NCBI GenBank assembly: GCA_949130495.1
Contig: OX422220.1
Coordinates: 121,271,810 to 121,335,809 of the forward strand
Direction: 5' to 3'
Source: Sambucus nigra
Taxonomy: Eukaryota; Streptophyta; Magnoliopsida; Dipsacales; Adoxaceae
Length of the DNA stretch: 64,000 nucleotides
Part shown: piece by piece, positions 41,940 through 53,189 of the stretch
Numbering within the stretch: the first letter of the stretch is position 1
Layout of the letters: every line of letters begins with the position of its first letter
The notes under the pieces: model-generated
Database searches by the model: none
Seen by the model: only the letters and a program-made list of their open reading frames with translations
What the model was told of the DNA's origin: nothing
Program-made: the position numbers and the translations under genes

Positions 41940-43240
41940 ATGATTACAGGTGGAGATGCAGGAGGGGGTGATCATACCGCTAAAAGAAAAGCTTACCTCA
42001 ATGAGGCACAAGCTTGTTCTTATATACAGGGGATAAATCCAGCAGAAGAGGATCGCCCGAGGAAGGTTAACAAAGATAAGCTGGTCATTGGTTTTTTCAA
42101 AAATGATCTGGAAGGCGTTTTGTATCCTCACGATGATCCTCTAGTGATAAAAATGAGAATGAAAGATGTAATCATCTCAAGAGTACTGGTGGATAATGGT
42201 AGCTCGACAGACATCATATTCTATCCTTTCTTCGATAGTTTGAACTTAAAACTTGGTCAATTAGAGCCATATCATAGGCCCCTCATTGGGTTCTCTGGAG
42301 AAAAAGTTTTTTCACTTGGGACGATTAAGTTAAACATGTTGATTCGGACCTGGCCTACTTGTAGATCAGAAAAGGTACGCTTCTTTGTGATGGATAAAAA
42401 TGTCCAATCATCCTACAATATAATCATGGGGAGAGTAGGTTTGAAAAAGTTTGAAGCAGTTCCATCCACCGTACATCAGTGTTTAAAGTTCCCGACCAAC
42501 TTTGGTGTTGGAATTGTGAAGGGTGATCAAAATGTAGCTCGGGAATGCTACTACTCATCTGCCGAGCAACAAGAATTGGAGGACGCCAAGAAGAAAACTA
42601 CTACTTATCAAGTGGATGAATATGATGAGTCTAAGATTGAAACCTTAGATCCAAGCACTGTTCTAAAAAACCCGCCTAGGCTCCGCCTAGGCACGCCTAG
42701 GCTTAAGGCTTGGGAGAAACGCCTCGCCTTATGCTTTTCACGCCTTATTCTTGGTAAAACCCTTAAGGCGCACTTTTTTCTAAAAATAACAATGCTTTAG
42801 TGAAACGATGTCGCCTTTTAAAGAATTTCTTTACAAACCGGACCATTATCTCATCCAAAATAATAAAATAGTATTTTAATTTGCATATATTCTGACATAT
42901 TTTTATGATATATGCATTTTTTGTATTTTAATAGCCTTGTTATGGTTAAAAAATATTAAAATATATTAAGAAGTCCTAAACGCCTTTTCACGCCTTTTTA
43001 CGTCTAGGCCCACCTAGGCTTCTAAGGCTTAAGGCTTGGCCTCCACGCCTCAATCACGCCCCGCGTTTTTTAGAACCTTGGATCCAAGAGATGAAACGGA
43101 GATCGTTAAAGGCCAATTCATGGAGGCAACGGAGAGCATTATTCTGGATGACGAGCGATCAAAAGAACAACTCAGATTAGTGTTTCACTTGATTCGATAT
43201 TGAAACAAGAGATGGTGGAATTTCTGAAGCACAGGAAACA
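41940..43240 (+). pseudogene. Element C aspartic protease and linker, interrupted
   Basis: MITGGDAGGGDH at 41940, then HDDPLVIKMRMKDVIISRVL, active site VDNGSSTDIIF, RPLIGFSGEKVFSLG and YNIIMGRVGLKKFEAVPS. The frame is open to 42655, where a 425-bp hAT-like element is inserted. After it the frame continues with DPRDETEIVKGQFMEA. This is the longest open stretch in the Tat nest. Confidence 0.83.
42656..43080. mobile_element. Non-autonomous hAT-like element, copy 4 (425 bp)
   Basis: Exact 8-bp target duplication gatccaag (42648-42655 and 43081-43088). Ends CACTGTTCTAAAAAAC and, on the complement, CAAGGTTCTAAAAAAC. Subterminal CGCCTAGGC arrays on both sides (42673-42705 and 43005-43065). The interior matches copy 3 in inverse orientation. 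Excision restores the frame around LDP|RDET. Confidence 0.9.
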
Positions 43241-44594
43241 TGTATTCACTGGAGTTATGAAGATATGCCAGGGATAGACCCAACTTTCTTATGTCCCGAA
43301 CTCAACGCCAACAAAGAGATCAAACCAGTGAAGCAACGGAGAATAGTCTTTAGTCCGGAGAAGAATCTGGCTATTCAAGAGGAAGTGGAAAAGCTACAAA
43401 ATGCTTCTCTCATCGAAGACGTCAAGCATCCTGAGTGGATAGCTAATGTTGTGATGGTGAAGAAGAAGAATAACAAATGGAGAATGTGTGTAGACTTAAC
43501 ATACTTGAATAAAATTTACCCCAAAGATCATTTCCCTCTACCCAGGATAGACCAACTAGTAGATGCAACTTCGGGGCATGAGTTGCTAAGCTTCATGGAT
43601 GCCTACTCCGGATACAATCAAATTAAAATAAAGCCAGAAGACAGGGAAATACCTCTTTCATTACATCATGAGGAACATATTGTTACAATGTTATGCCTTT
43701 TGGTCTTAAAAATGCAGGTGCTACATATCAGCAGTTGATGAACAAGGTGTTTACAGAGCAAATTGGCAAAAATATGGAGGTGTATGTCGACGACATGTTG
43801 ACTAAAAGCAAGAAAGCAACTGACCATATAGCTAATTTGAGCCAAACATTTGACCGGTTGGGGAAGTACCAAATGAAGCTGAACCCGACCAAGTGCGTTT
43901 TTGGTGTACAGGAAGGCATGTTCCTCAGGTATATTGTAAATCAAAGAGGGATGGAAGAAAATCATGCTAAGATAAAAGCCTTACTAGAATTTCAATCCCC
44001 AACCACTAAGAAGGAAGTGTAAAGCCTTACGGGGCGTGTTGCAGCTCTCAACAGATTCATCTCCCGAGTAACTGATAGATGTCTTCCATTCTTCAAGGTG
44101 CTCAGAAAGACCTTTGAGTGGAATGACGAATGCGAGAAGGCATTTATAGAGTTGAAAAGATACTTGGGAACACCTCCCCTATTGTCTAGGCTAGTGGCTG
44201 GAGAAAAAATATATTTGTACTTAGCCGTTTCAGAAAGTGCAATCAGTTCGACTTTGATACAAATAAAAAACGGAGTGCAAAAAACAGTTTACTACACGAG
44301 CAAGGCATTAAGGGGAGCAGAGATTAGGTATCCAAAACTGGAGAAGTTAGCATTGGTACTGATTGAGGCGAGCAGGAGGATGAGACCATATTTTCAAGTC
44401 CATACGATAGTGGTATACACTGACATGCCCCTCAGACAGGCTCTACATAAGCCGAAAAAGTATGGAAGATTGATGTATTGGGTAGTGGAGTTAGGGGAGT
44501 ATGGCATTATCTACGAGCCAAGATATTCTCTCAAAGGGCAGACAGTGGCGGATTTCATCGCTGGATTTACCTACCCAGATATCTCCGATCAATA
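43241..44594 (+). pseudogene. Element C reverse transcriptase and RNase H
   Basis: RT blocks: NKWRMCVDLTYLNKIYPKDH, FPLPRIDQLVDATSGHELL, SFMDAYSGYNQI, a frameshift near 43690, then MPFGLKNAGATYQQLMNKVF and the intact catalytic VYVDDMLTKS. A stop lies at 44020 before LTGRVAALNRFISR. The RNase H part includes YYTSKALRGAEIRYPKLEKL and YTDMPLRQALHKP. Confidence 0.87.
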
Positions 44595-44779
44595 GGGGCT
44601 AGTGCAGAGCAACTCAAGGAGGCTAGAAGAATAACAGAAATCGTCCCTAATCAACTCCCAGCAGTAGAATTGCCAGAAGCGATGGACCGAGCAACCAGAG
44701 TCGTTTGGTAAACAACCGGAGTCAAGGGATGAAGAAAGGAAGGACAAGATATTCCATTAAGGGATTTTATCAGACCAAG

Positions 44780-45240
44780 GGTTTGATAATAATATCCCCA
44801 TATGGAATTTCTACGTGGATGGTTCTTCATATGCAATAGGTTGCGGAGCTGGGATTATTCTTAGTAGTTCAGATGGAATAGACATAGAGTATGCTCTACA
44901 TTTCTAATTCAACGCTTCTAACAATGAAGCTGAGTATGAAGTAGTGATTGTGGGCCTCAATTTAGTTAAGTCATTGAATGCAGAGCAAGTTATGGTGTTC
45001 AATGATTCGCAATTAGTTGTAAATTAGATATTCAGTCTTTACACATCAATATGGAGATTATATCCAATTTGGCAGCTGTTCAGGTGATTAGAATACCAAG
45101 GCTGGAGAATGCAAGGGCAGATGCACTTGCTCGGTTATCTTCAGCTACACGCACCGAGATACGAAGAACAATTCCCATTGAGATACTTGCAAGCAGAAGT
45201 ATTGATGAAGATTTAATGGTGAGCTTTATTTCTTTCTTGG
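44780..45240 (+). pseudogene. Element C second RNase H (aRNH)
   Basis: WNFYVDGSS, GCGAGIILSSSDG, NASNNEAEYE and VFNDSQLVVN are the four conserved segments of the archaeal-like RNase H that the Tat lineage carries in addition to its own RNase H. Stops and a frameshift near 45025 inactivate it. Confidence 0.78.
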
Positions 45241-45289
45241 ATGGATCTCATCAGGACTTATATCGAAGAAGGCACTTTACCAGCTGATC

Positions 45290-46454
45290 AGCTTGTAGCC
45301 AAGAGGTTAAAGTTTAAGGCTGCCAGGTATGTCTTAAGCAATGGAGTTTTGTACAGAAGAGGTGTGATAGCTGGTCTGTAAAGATGTGTTCATAAAATAG
45401 AAGTCAAATATCTAATCGAGGAAATTCGTGAAGGATCTTGTGGAGCTCACGTAGTAGGTAAAACTCTTTTACAGAGAATAAATACGCAGGGGTACTATTG
45501 GCCAACAATGCGCGCTGATTGTACAGCTTACGCCAAGAAATGCGACAAGTGCCAAGGATTTTCTACCATACGAAGAACTCCTCAGGCATTGTTAACACCA
45601 ATCACTTCACCTTGTCCATTTGCTATGTGAGGAATAGACTTAGTCGGTCCTCTACCAATTACAAGAGGGCGATTCAAATATTTGGTGGTAGCGGTTGATT
45701 ACTTTACCAAATGGATGGAAGCTGAACCTCTCATTGATGTGGCTTATGAAAAGGTCTATTAATTCATCTGGAAGAATATTATTTGCAGATATGGTCTGCC
45801 ACATGCTTTCATCACAAATCATGGTACCCAATTTGATAATGATGAGTTTGTCGCGTATTGTCTACAATCCAACGTTCAAAAGATCCATTATGATCCGGGT
45901 CATCCCAAAGTAACGGGAAAACGGAGGTGACGAATATAACTCTAGTGAATGGGTTTAAGATTAGATTAGATGATGCTAAAGGGAATTGGATCAACGAGCG
46001 GCACTCAGTGTTATGGGCCTACCGAACAATGCCCCTAACAGCAACAGGGGAGTCCCCTTACATGTTGGCTTTTAGAAATGAAGCATTCATACCTGCTAAA
46101 TTAGGATTACCTACTCATAGGCTGCTTAATTTTAATTCTCCGATAAGTGATTTGATGAGACGTTTGGACTTGGATATGCTCGAAGAATTTAGAGAAGAAG
46201 CAGCAATCCGCAATATAGCTTATCAGCAAAGGACTGTCATATTCTACAATAAAAGGGTCAAAAAGTACGATCTCAAGGAAGGAGATTACGTGCTCAGAAA
46301 AGTAATTCAAAAGAACAATAAGTTGGAAGCCAACTGGCACGGGCCCTATCGTGTCACAACTGTTGTTCGACCTGGAACCTACATAATATAAACTCTAGAA
46401 GGGGAAGAATTCAAGAATCCTTGTAATACAGAGCACCTGCGAAAGTATTACTAG
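45290..46454 (+). pseudogene. Element C integrase
   Basis: Zinc-binding region (HVVGKTLLQRINTQGYYWPT, KKCDKCQGFS), catalytic core (GIDLVGPLPITRGRFKYLVV, YGLPHAFITNHGTQFDNDEF) and C-terminal domain (YDLKEGDYVLRKVIQKN, EANWHGPYRV). Stops at about 45381, 45630 and 45761 and a frameshift near 45925. Ends HLRKYY at a TAG at 46452-46454. Confidence 0.85.
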
Positions 46455-47265
46455 TAATGTAACTGTACATGTACCCCATTGTTTCAGAATGAATGAAAAC
46501 ACGGATTTCCCGATATTCATTTTTTTTTCGGAGTACTCGTGCTACACACTAACTTAACTCAACAACACATCAACAACAATTTTTTTTCTCTCAACAAATT
46601 TGGTCGGCATGAGCACAAACACCAAAAAAGTTGGTCGGCATCAGCAAACACCAACAAAGTTGGTCAGCATCAACATAACCAACAATATTGGTACAACAAT
46701 CGAGCAAGGCAAGGCCTGTTTGATTATGGGTGACCCAAGTGGCATCTAAACTTGGCAAAAATATGGGTAAAATATCCACTGCCTAGGCACCAGGACAATT
46801 ATTTACTTCAATGATTGCTACAACTAAGCAGGAACATGGGATAAAAATAATTCCATTTCTTGGGAATTTATGGGTGATTACCCATCTACAACTAGGCAAA
46901 CATATGGGGAAAAGTTCCATTGTCTAGGCAATCAAAACAACAAAGGACAAATTGTCCCTTTATAGATATATATACTCAGCGAGGAACAACAGTATTATAG
47001 TTGGTCTCATAAAGATTAAGAAAATAAACATCATACAATTAATTTATTTCCAAGGAAGCAAAATTACAAACATATGATTTTTCTTTCGTCAAACAATCAC
47101 TAACAAAATACAAATAGTCTATTCTATTGGTTTCTTTCCTTCAGATTTAGGTACAGGATCCATTCCAGCTGGAGGATCATCTAAAGCAAAAGAAGAATTG
47201 ATAAAGTTCAAGTCTCACATCATTCTGGTATTGCTCGTACTTGGTCGCTCAAGCAAATGTGGAGG
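46455..47265 (+). repeat. Element C 3' region with tandem repeats
   Basis: Homologous to 37851-38599. About three units around gttggtcggcatcagcaaac at 46599-46690, slightly diverged from those of element X. Otherwise non-coding. Confidence 0.6.
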
Positions 47266-47415
47266 TCAGGATATCTCAAAATCTTCGTGCAGATTGTATT
47301 CACCAAGGTATTTGAAAATCAAACACTGAGAAATAGATCCAACTGGAATCCAGCTAACGTCTAGTTTGAAAGGAGGTACTGACAGATCAAGTAATCCCAG
47401 GTCATACCAATCCCA
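47266..47415 (-). pseudogene. Antisense ORF 'b' end, element C
   Basis: The minus-strand frame WYDLGLLDLSVPPFKLDVSW and YNLHEDFEIS matches 38700-38860. It is truncated at 47415, the point where element E sequence resumes. Confidence 0.6.
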
Positions 47416-48812
47416 AAAGGAGATGGACCAAAGCACACTAGCTTTGAAGCAGTCTCCCAAAAAGGCCAAGGGCAAGAAAATAAAAAGGGGAGCGAAAAAA
47501 ATGCCGCCCTAACAGTTGAGGCCCTCTCTGGGACCCAAAATGAAGCTGCGGCTGGAGGTTCGAACATACCACTTTTTGAGGATGCCGCAACCAAAATATA
47601 TAATATAGGATTGGATTCTCCGACTTTCGGGGAGAAGAATAAAGAACCGTCTAACTTTGGGCACATCTCCATCATAGAGTCACCTCCGCGTATGTCCGTT
47701 CCAACAAACGTAAATTCCCTAACTTCGTAAAGTAGTGTCTTTGCTTCTCGTCCGCAGCCTTGTATAAGGAAAGGGGGTTCAAAATCTCCATGGTATACTA
47801 TTGATACCACGGTCCCATTGATGAGGGGGGTTGTCAATTCTTTGAAACTCAAACTCCCGTATAAGGAAAATGCCAAGGATTTGGTGGAATATCAACTCCA
47901 TTGTCTTCTTAGTGTAAGTTTGCTTATATCTTCGCATCCTTTTTACCATGTTGTAAATTACTACTTTAAATTCTATTGCTTTCTTTCCTCTAGGCTATTG
48001 AGGCCACTATAATACATAAAGACAAATATGATGGCATCTATGTTCAGTATAAGGCCGCGAAGTCTTTCTATCTGGAGGAGGTAAAAAGTGCAAAGTCTTC
48101 ATCTTTTGAAGTAGGAAAGAAGTCCGCGGTTGCGTCGTTCCAAGATGAAATTCTTGGTTCCAAGGAAAAGAGAAGGGCTGTAGAGAAAGCCAGAACTGAT
48201 GCCAAAGATAATTTCAAACATGCCTCAGAGGAACTTAATTATCTAAATCCAAATGCCATAAAACTGCCAAAAAGGCAGCGACATCCCAAGATAAGGTTAC
48301 AAGTCTTGAGGTCCATCTTACCTTCATGTCCAAGAGTCATGCCTTGATATATATATATATATATATAGAATTCTAAGAAAGAAATAAAGACATTTGCAAT
48401 TGGCTAGGACAATTCCTTATACGGGCGAATTTCGACACTCACTGTACTCCCTATAACTTTCGCCTACTGAGCTTGGGCTGGTCCCTATGCTGTGACCATC
48501 TAGAAGATAGTTGATGAACATGCTGTGGCTTTGAGGAAAGTTATCGAGGATGTTGTGGCCAAGTTCAAGACCTAAAAATACTTCTGGGTTGGTCAAAACA
48601 AAGTGTACATCCACGACTATAAGGAGATGAGGTATAAAGTTGCCAAAAACTATATTGCGACCAATGAGCCCATATTTTCTTGAATATTCACTGATGCTGA
48701 GCAAAACCAGTGTGTGGAAGAGCTGAGAGAGGCTGATGAGATGGCCATGAAGCATAAAGAAGAGGTTGTGACTATTATTGCTTTAGAGTCCGAAGAGACT
48801 AAAACAAACTAG
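47416..48812 (+). pseudogene. Element E antisense ORF, 3' part
   Basis: The plus frames continue the ORF cut at 29979: NAALTVEALSGTQNEAAAGG, WYTIDTTVPLMRGVVNSL, then an intron (gtaagtttgc near 47911 to ctttcctctag near 47989) and AIEATIIHKDKYDGIYVQYK, VGKKSAVASFQDEI and a Lys-rich coiled coil ending near 48812. The layout resembles the C-terminal half of Transposase_28-type extra ORFs. Function unknown. Confidence 0.5.
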
Positions 48813-50079
48813 TAAGAAGATGAAGATAAATAAGAGGATTCTAAGTCTTAGATTTTGCGGCTTGTACTCTCGTTTGGTAACTTTTGTCATTTTCGGAACT
48901 GTTTTGCAGCGGACTATCTTATGCTATATGAAATTTTACTTTCATTTTAGTAGTCTTGTGTGTATATTTATTTTTTCCTTGTATGCTCTTTGGTCTTCAA
49001 TGTCTTATATGTCTATATGTCCACAGTCTGTAGCATTATTATAATTGTAGCTTGATTTCTTATAGCTACATCCATATATTCTGAACTTCATTTAGCTTAA
49101 CTGCTTGGCTTGATTGTGACTGCAACCCTAGTAATGAAATGTTAGGTCTTTAGATGATACTCTGCATCTCGAGGGGTAAAACATCCCCAAAGGCTTCGGA
49201 TATGACTGTCTTCATATTTCATGACACTCCATTACTATCGCGATTTTCTAGATCCTATAGTCTTCAAAGACTTATTTTGTACAAAGGATTCAGATAAGAC
49301 TCCATGGACCCGAGGGGTACAATGACCCCAAATTCTTTAGAGAATACTTTGTGGATCTGAGGGGTACAGTGACCCCTCAAGGCTTTGGGTATAGTTGTGG
49401 CCTTTGGAAATGTGATCTTCATTTAAATTAAAATTGCACCCTTAGTAATACGATCTTATCCAAAGGATTTTGATAATACACCGCGGTCTGAGAGGCATGG
49501 TGGCCACTCAAGGCTTTGGGCATGTTGCTTTTTGATATCTTTGGACGTTAGGATGATGTCTTCAATTTCTTTGGTCTTCTATTAATATCTTTGAACATTA
49601 GGATGATGTCTTCAAAGAATGTTAAGGTATTAGTTAGGAGCCTCCTTATGATACTGAGGCTATGTTTTACAAGACCCAAAGACTTCTGAGGTTATATTTT
49701 ACAACCCCCCTAGGATTGATATTCTATTCTGGAGTCGGCCCTGAGTCGTTGATAAAATTCTTACTCCAATTAGGGAACTACAATCGTAGAGGATCCAATC
49801 AGAACCACTAACAGGAGGTTTATTCCAGTTGGGATCTCACTACGGACTAAGTTTGATTTCTTATGACTTAGATTTTGTCCTTAGAGTTGAATCTAAATGT
49901 CTTTCAGCTCCTAGGTTTATGGGTACCTTTTCTTCCGTGAGGGTTGATAAGGTTTATCGTTGAACTGGTCAAACAAGAATTTACGAAAGAATTATAGTAA
50001 AATGCTAACTTTTCATTGATATATAAACTTGAGGGAATACAAAATTGATTTTTCTAGACAAGCTATGGCTTTATAATTA
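48813..50079. other. Element E central region without pol
   Basis: Repeated motifs around ggggtacagtgacccc (49300-49400), but no protease, RT, RNase H or integrase motif on either strand. In a complete Tat element these genes would lie here, so they appear to have been lost. Confidence 0.55.
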
Positions 50080-50950
50080 TTGCAAAAGTATAAAATGAAT
50101 AAAATTCTCCCTCAAAACTTTCGACGGGCTGTGACTGCTTTCTGTTCAATTGAAGGCTGCAGCCTTTGTGACTTGTCATATAATTCCTTGTCTGACAAGC
50201 TTTTTGACCTCATTTTCATGTTGTGGCACTTGTTGGTCATTTGGACGTTGTATTTGTGGAAATCACATCGCTTGCTTTTGTCTCTCCCACTAGATGGAGA
50301 TTTCATCTTCCCTGGCCATTTAAGGAGGTTATCTTTTTCTATGCTGGCTAAATAGTCAATGTTTGGAGGGGTGAATTACTCATATGGCCTTTCTGGATGA
50401 TCATCATGCTTTCCCTTCTTTCCTTCAATTAGTTTTACCTCAATCTCCCTCTCGAAGGCCGCGGACTCAGTCTTTGCATTAGTGTCTTCAACTTTTAGCA
50501 TGTTAGTGAAGGTCGTAAACTCAGGCATAAGAAATTCTCTATTTGAGGAGGTTGATTTGGCCCTAGTGTGAGGCCTGAACCTCATATAAATTGTTTATTC
50601 CCTTCAGCAAGTGGGCTATGTCTTTAGTCTGCTGGGGGCCTGATCTTGTGCAGCCTTCCATGATCCTCTTTAAATTGTTGGTTCTTCAGAAAATATTTTC
50701 TCTGAGATGAACTAAGCACAATGAGAAATCTAATATTCATAGAGTAAGTAGATTCAAACATGAAGTAAATAGTAATAATGGGATGCATCCATTTCCATTG
50801 AGGTTGAAGCCTGTAAGACAATAAGGGATGATGCCATGGATTTTTCCCTTTACAAAGAGTTTTTTCACCACAATTGATATGATCGAATGCAATTTTTCTC
50901 CTAGGGGAATCCTGTCTATTTGACAATTTATAGAGCACATTCCTCATATG
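50080..50950 (-). pseudogene. Element E gag remnant
   Basis: Minus-strand frames with SPSSGRDKSKRCDFHKYNVQ and MTNKCHN (a decayed Cys-His knuckle) and upstream fragments in the place of gag. The evidence rests mainly on the knuckle and the position just inside the 5' LTR and PBS. Confidence 0.45.
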
Positions 50951-51512
50951 GCTCTTCTGGACAATTTAGTGAGCATATTCCCAATGGGAGGCCACAACCT
51001 CTAACATGACAATATGCATCACAACAAACCTTACGTGGAAGAGCAAATATTATTACCCAAATTTTTCCCGAATGTGATTTTCACCTCAAGAATTAGACTA
51101 AAAATTCTTTGGGGTGTTAATCCAAGGCATAACAAGTCATTATGTGCAAAATAATATGAGTTTAACAACAAATACCCACTTTTTAGGTCATCAATTGGAA
51201 AAAATCCCCAAAAGTGTAGAGAAAGTAAAATATATGCAGATCCATAGTTCCCAATCTTTATGTGGCCGTGGCCTGTCAAGCTTCTTAGCTAGATCTAGAT
51301 ATGGAAATATGATTGGGGTAGATGGATCTGCCTAAAAACCTCAAGATTGGCTGGAAAAATATATCTAAAAAGATGGAGATACCCTAATTTTATATGCAAA
51401 TATGGGTCTAACCACCAAAATCTCATCCATGAGATGTAGATCCAGAGATCCTTATGGATGAAATAAGGTGTAATGGACCCGATTTATGAGAAACTCGATA
51501 GAACACCTCGTT

Positions 51513-51530
51513 TCCCATAGACAATGCCAA
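51513..51530 (-). promoter_or_regulatory. Element E primer-binding site
   Basis: The minus strand reads ttggcattgtctatggga, a Tat-type TTGGCGCCGTCTGTGGGA site with three changes, five bases inside the 5' LTR. Confidence 0.75.
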
Positions 51531-51535
51531 AGTAT

Positions 51536-52410
51536 TGTTGTCAACAAATGGATTCACTAATGTAAAGCATGCCATCAAATCCATACAAAATAATCAAAGT
51601 ATAAAAATAGATTAAAAGAGAGATAAAGAGTGATAAACACAAGATTTAGAGTGATTCGACCAGTCTACGTACATTATTGAGCCCGATTTTTGTTAGATTC
51701 ATGCAACAGTACAATTTTGTCGGGTCTTAGAGGCATACAAGAGGAGGGAAATAGCTTAAATGTACAAACATACTAGTTCTGTTCATTGGAGGCTACAGAC
51801 TCAGTAGTGTAAATTGGAAGTGGTCGCGACAGGAAGTAATTCATGCAATCGGAGTAGGTGACCGGAGTGTGGACTTTGGTGTAGAGAGAAACTGAAGAGA
51901 GTTTAGTAGAAATTCATTACCTAGATCTTGCTTGTAAAATGAGGAGGCGTAGACCTCTATTTATAGTAATTGGTGGGGGTGTCACGTGAACATTACACGT
52001 GACTTGTGGATAAGTATTGGTCACATGGAATCTTTATTGAAGGTGGACATCCTACAAACCAATGCCGATGTGTCATGGTCTGTGGCCTGTACTTCAGGGG
52101 TTAAACTATTCTTGAGGGGTCGCAGCCTGTGGTGTATATGACTGAGGCCTTCTGTGGTAACCTTGTTCTCACTAAACGTAACCCGTCTATTTACCAGGCT
52201 ATGCTCTTCTGTTGAAATTGTCTTACATTCCACGGTCTGATTGTTTTAATGCGATAAGTGGGGAGTAATCTACGTTTAGGTTATATACCAAGTCATGACC
52301 TTCCTTACAGGCCGATGCCTTTTATTAGTACTTGAGCGTATCTTCTTTACATTTACACGGGTTCCATGACATGTGTCTTGTCTATTGGTTGACATATTTT
52401 GGGTATAAAA
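51536..52410 (-). repeat. Element E 5' LTR
   Basis: 875 bp, homologous to 27551-28528 along its whole length. TATA-like ctataaata on the minus strand near 51958. Followed by the target duplication agtat. Confidence 0.82.
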
Positions 52411-52415
52411 AGTAT

Positions 52416-53120
52416 TATCTAGAAATTTCTTATCACCAGATGCATGTGGATCCTTATAGATGACCTGCCAAGATGAAGCTAATAAAGTTGGATCTAGAGA
52501 GAATCAAAGTGGCGGATGATAAAATTATGAAACTACCTCATGCTAACTCTATCAAGGAGGTCCAATTTCTGATTTGGATCTCTGACATAGTGGTTGTCCA
52601 AAAGAAAAGTGGTAAATGGAGAATCTGTATGGACTTCACCAACTTCAATAAGACACGCCCCAAATAGATATTTCCACTACCTAGAATTAATAAATTAGAC
52701 AATTCAACTGCCTAAGATCAATGGATTAGCTTCATGTATGCCTACTATGGATATCACCATAAACCTCTACTTGGCCCTAACCAAGAGAAGACCTCATTCA
52801 TCAGTACATTGGGATTATAATACTATAGAGTCATGACATTTGGCCTAAAGAATGTCAGGGTGACTTACCATATAATGGTGACGAAGATGTTTCCAAAAAA
52901 GATCGGTTCAACCACAAAAGTGTGCATAAATAACATGATTTGGAAGAGAGAGTTTGTTTCGATCGCATAAGGGACCTTTCCAACACCTTCAATACCCTAA
53001 ACAAATTATAGAATGAAGCTTAAATCATCAAAATTTCCTTTGGGGTTATCTCAAGAAAGTTAATTGGTCACCTTATCCCTCAAAGGGGCATACCGACCAA
53101 TTCAAATCAGAACCACAATT
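52416..53120 (+). pseudogene. Tat element F reverse transcriptase (3' half)
   Basis: ISYHQMHVDPYR, LDLERIKVADDKIMKLPHAN, VVVQKKSGKWRICMDFTNFN and TRPK, then PLPRINKLDN, MTFGLKNVRVTYHIMV: Tat RT blocks 1-4. The catalytic YVDD position reads CINNM, so the copy is dead. It continues the protease at 26570-27550 and ends near 53120, before the CACTA element. Confidence 0.75.
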
Positions 53121-53189
53121 AGGGAGGTGCTGGTGCTCATTTGATGCTGAAAGTGATTAATCGGTTCATATCCATTAATATACACAAAT

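Larger units (their letters stand above)
39696..47415 (+). mobile_element. Tat-lineage element C (plus strand, 3' truncated)
   Basis: 5' LTR, PBS, gag, protease, RT-RNase H, a second RNase H and integrase in order on the plus strand, followed by a 3' region and the end of an antisense ORF. Similarity to element X ends near 47415, where element E resumes, so the 3' LTR is missing. The dual RNase H and the antisense ORF are hallmarks of the Tat lineage. Every ORF carries stops or frameshifts. A hAT-like element interrupts the protease-RT interval. Confidence 0.85.
27551..52410 (-). mobile_element. Tat-like LTR element E (minus strand), split by a 17-kb nest
   Basis: 3' LTR at 27551-28528 and 5' LTR at 51536-52410, both reading on the minus strand. 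The PBS lies inside the 5' LTR and the polypurine tract inside the 3' LTR, each on the correct side. Flanks agcat (27546-27550) and agtat (52411-52415) form a 5-bp target duplication with one mismatch, and protease and RT of element F continue on either side. Internally there is an antisense ORF (29741-29979 and 47416-48812) and a gag remnant (about 50080-50950), but no protease, RT or integrase. E is therefore a deletion derivative moved by other elements. Its antisense ORF is interrupted at 29980-47415 by other Tat elements. Confidence 0.8.

Noticed and set aside
42656..43080. GGCGC/CCTAGG elements as SINEs with a 12-15-bp duplication
   Set aside because: A longer flank match is seen at this copy only by chance; all four copies agree on 8-bp duplications, inverted ends and no poly-A tail or tRNA-like head.
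47361..47876. 171-codon minus-strand ORF
   Set aside because: It crosses the C/E breakpoint and is mostly the reverse complement of E's antisense ORF; only its last part (47266-47415 region) reflects real coding similarity.
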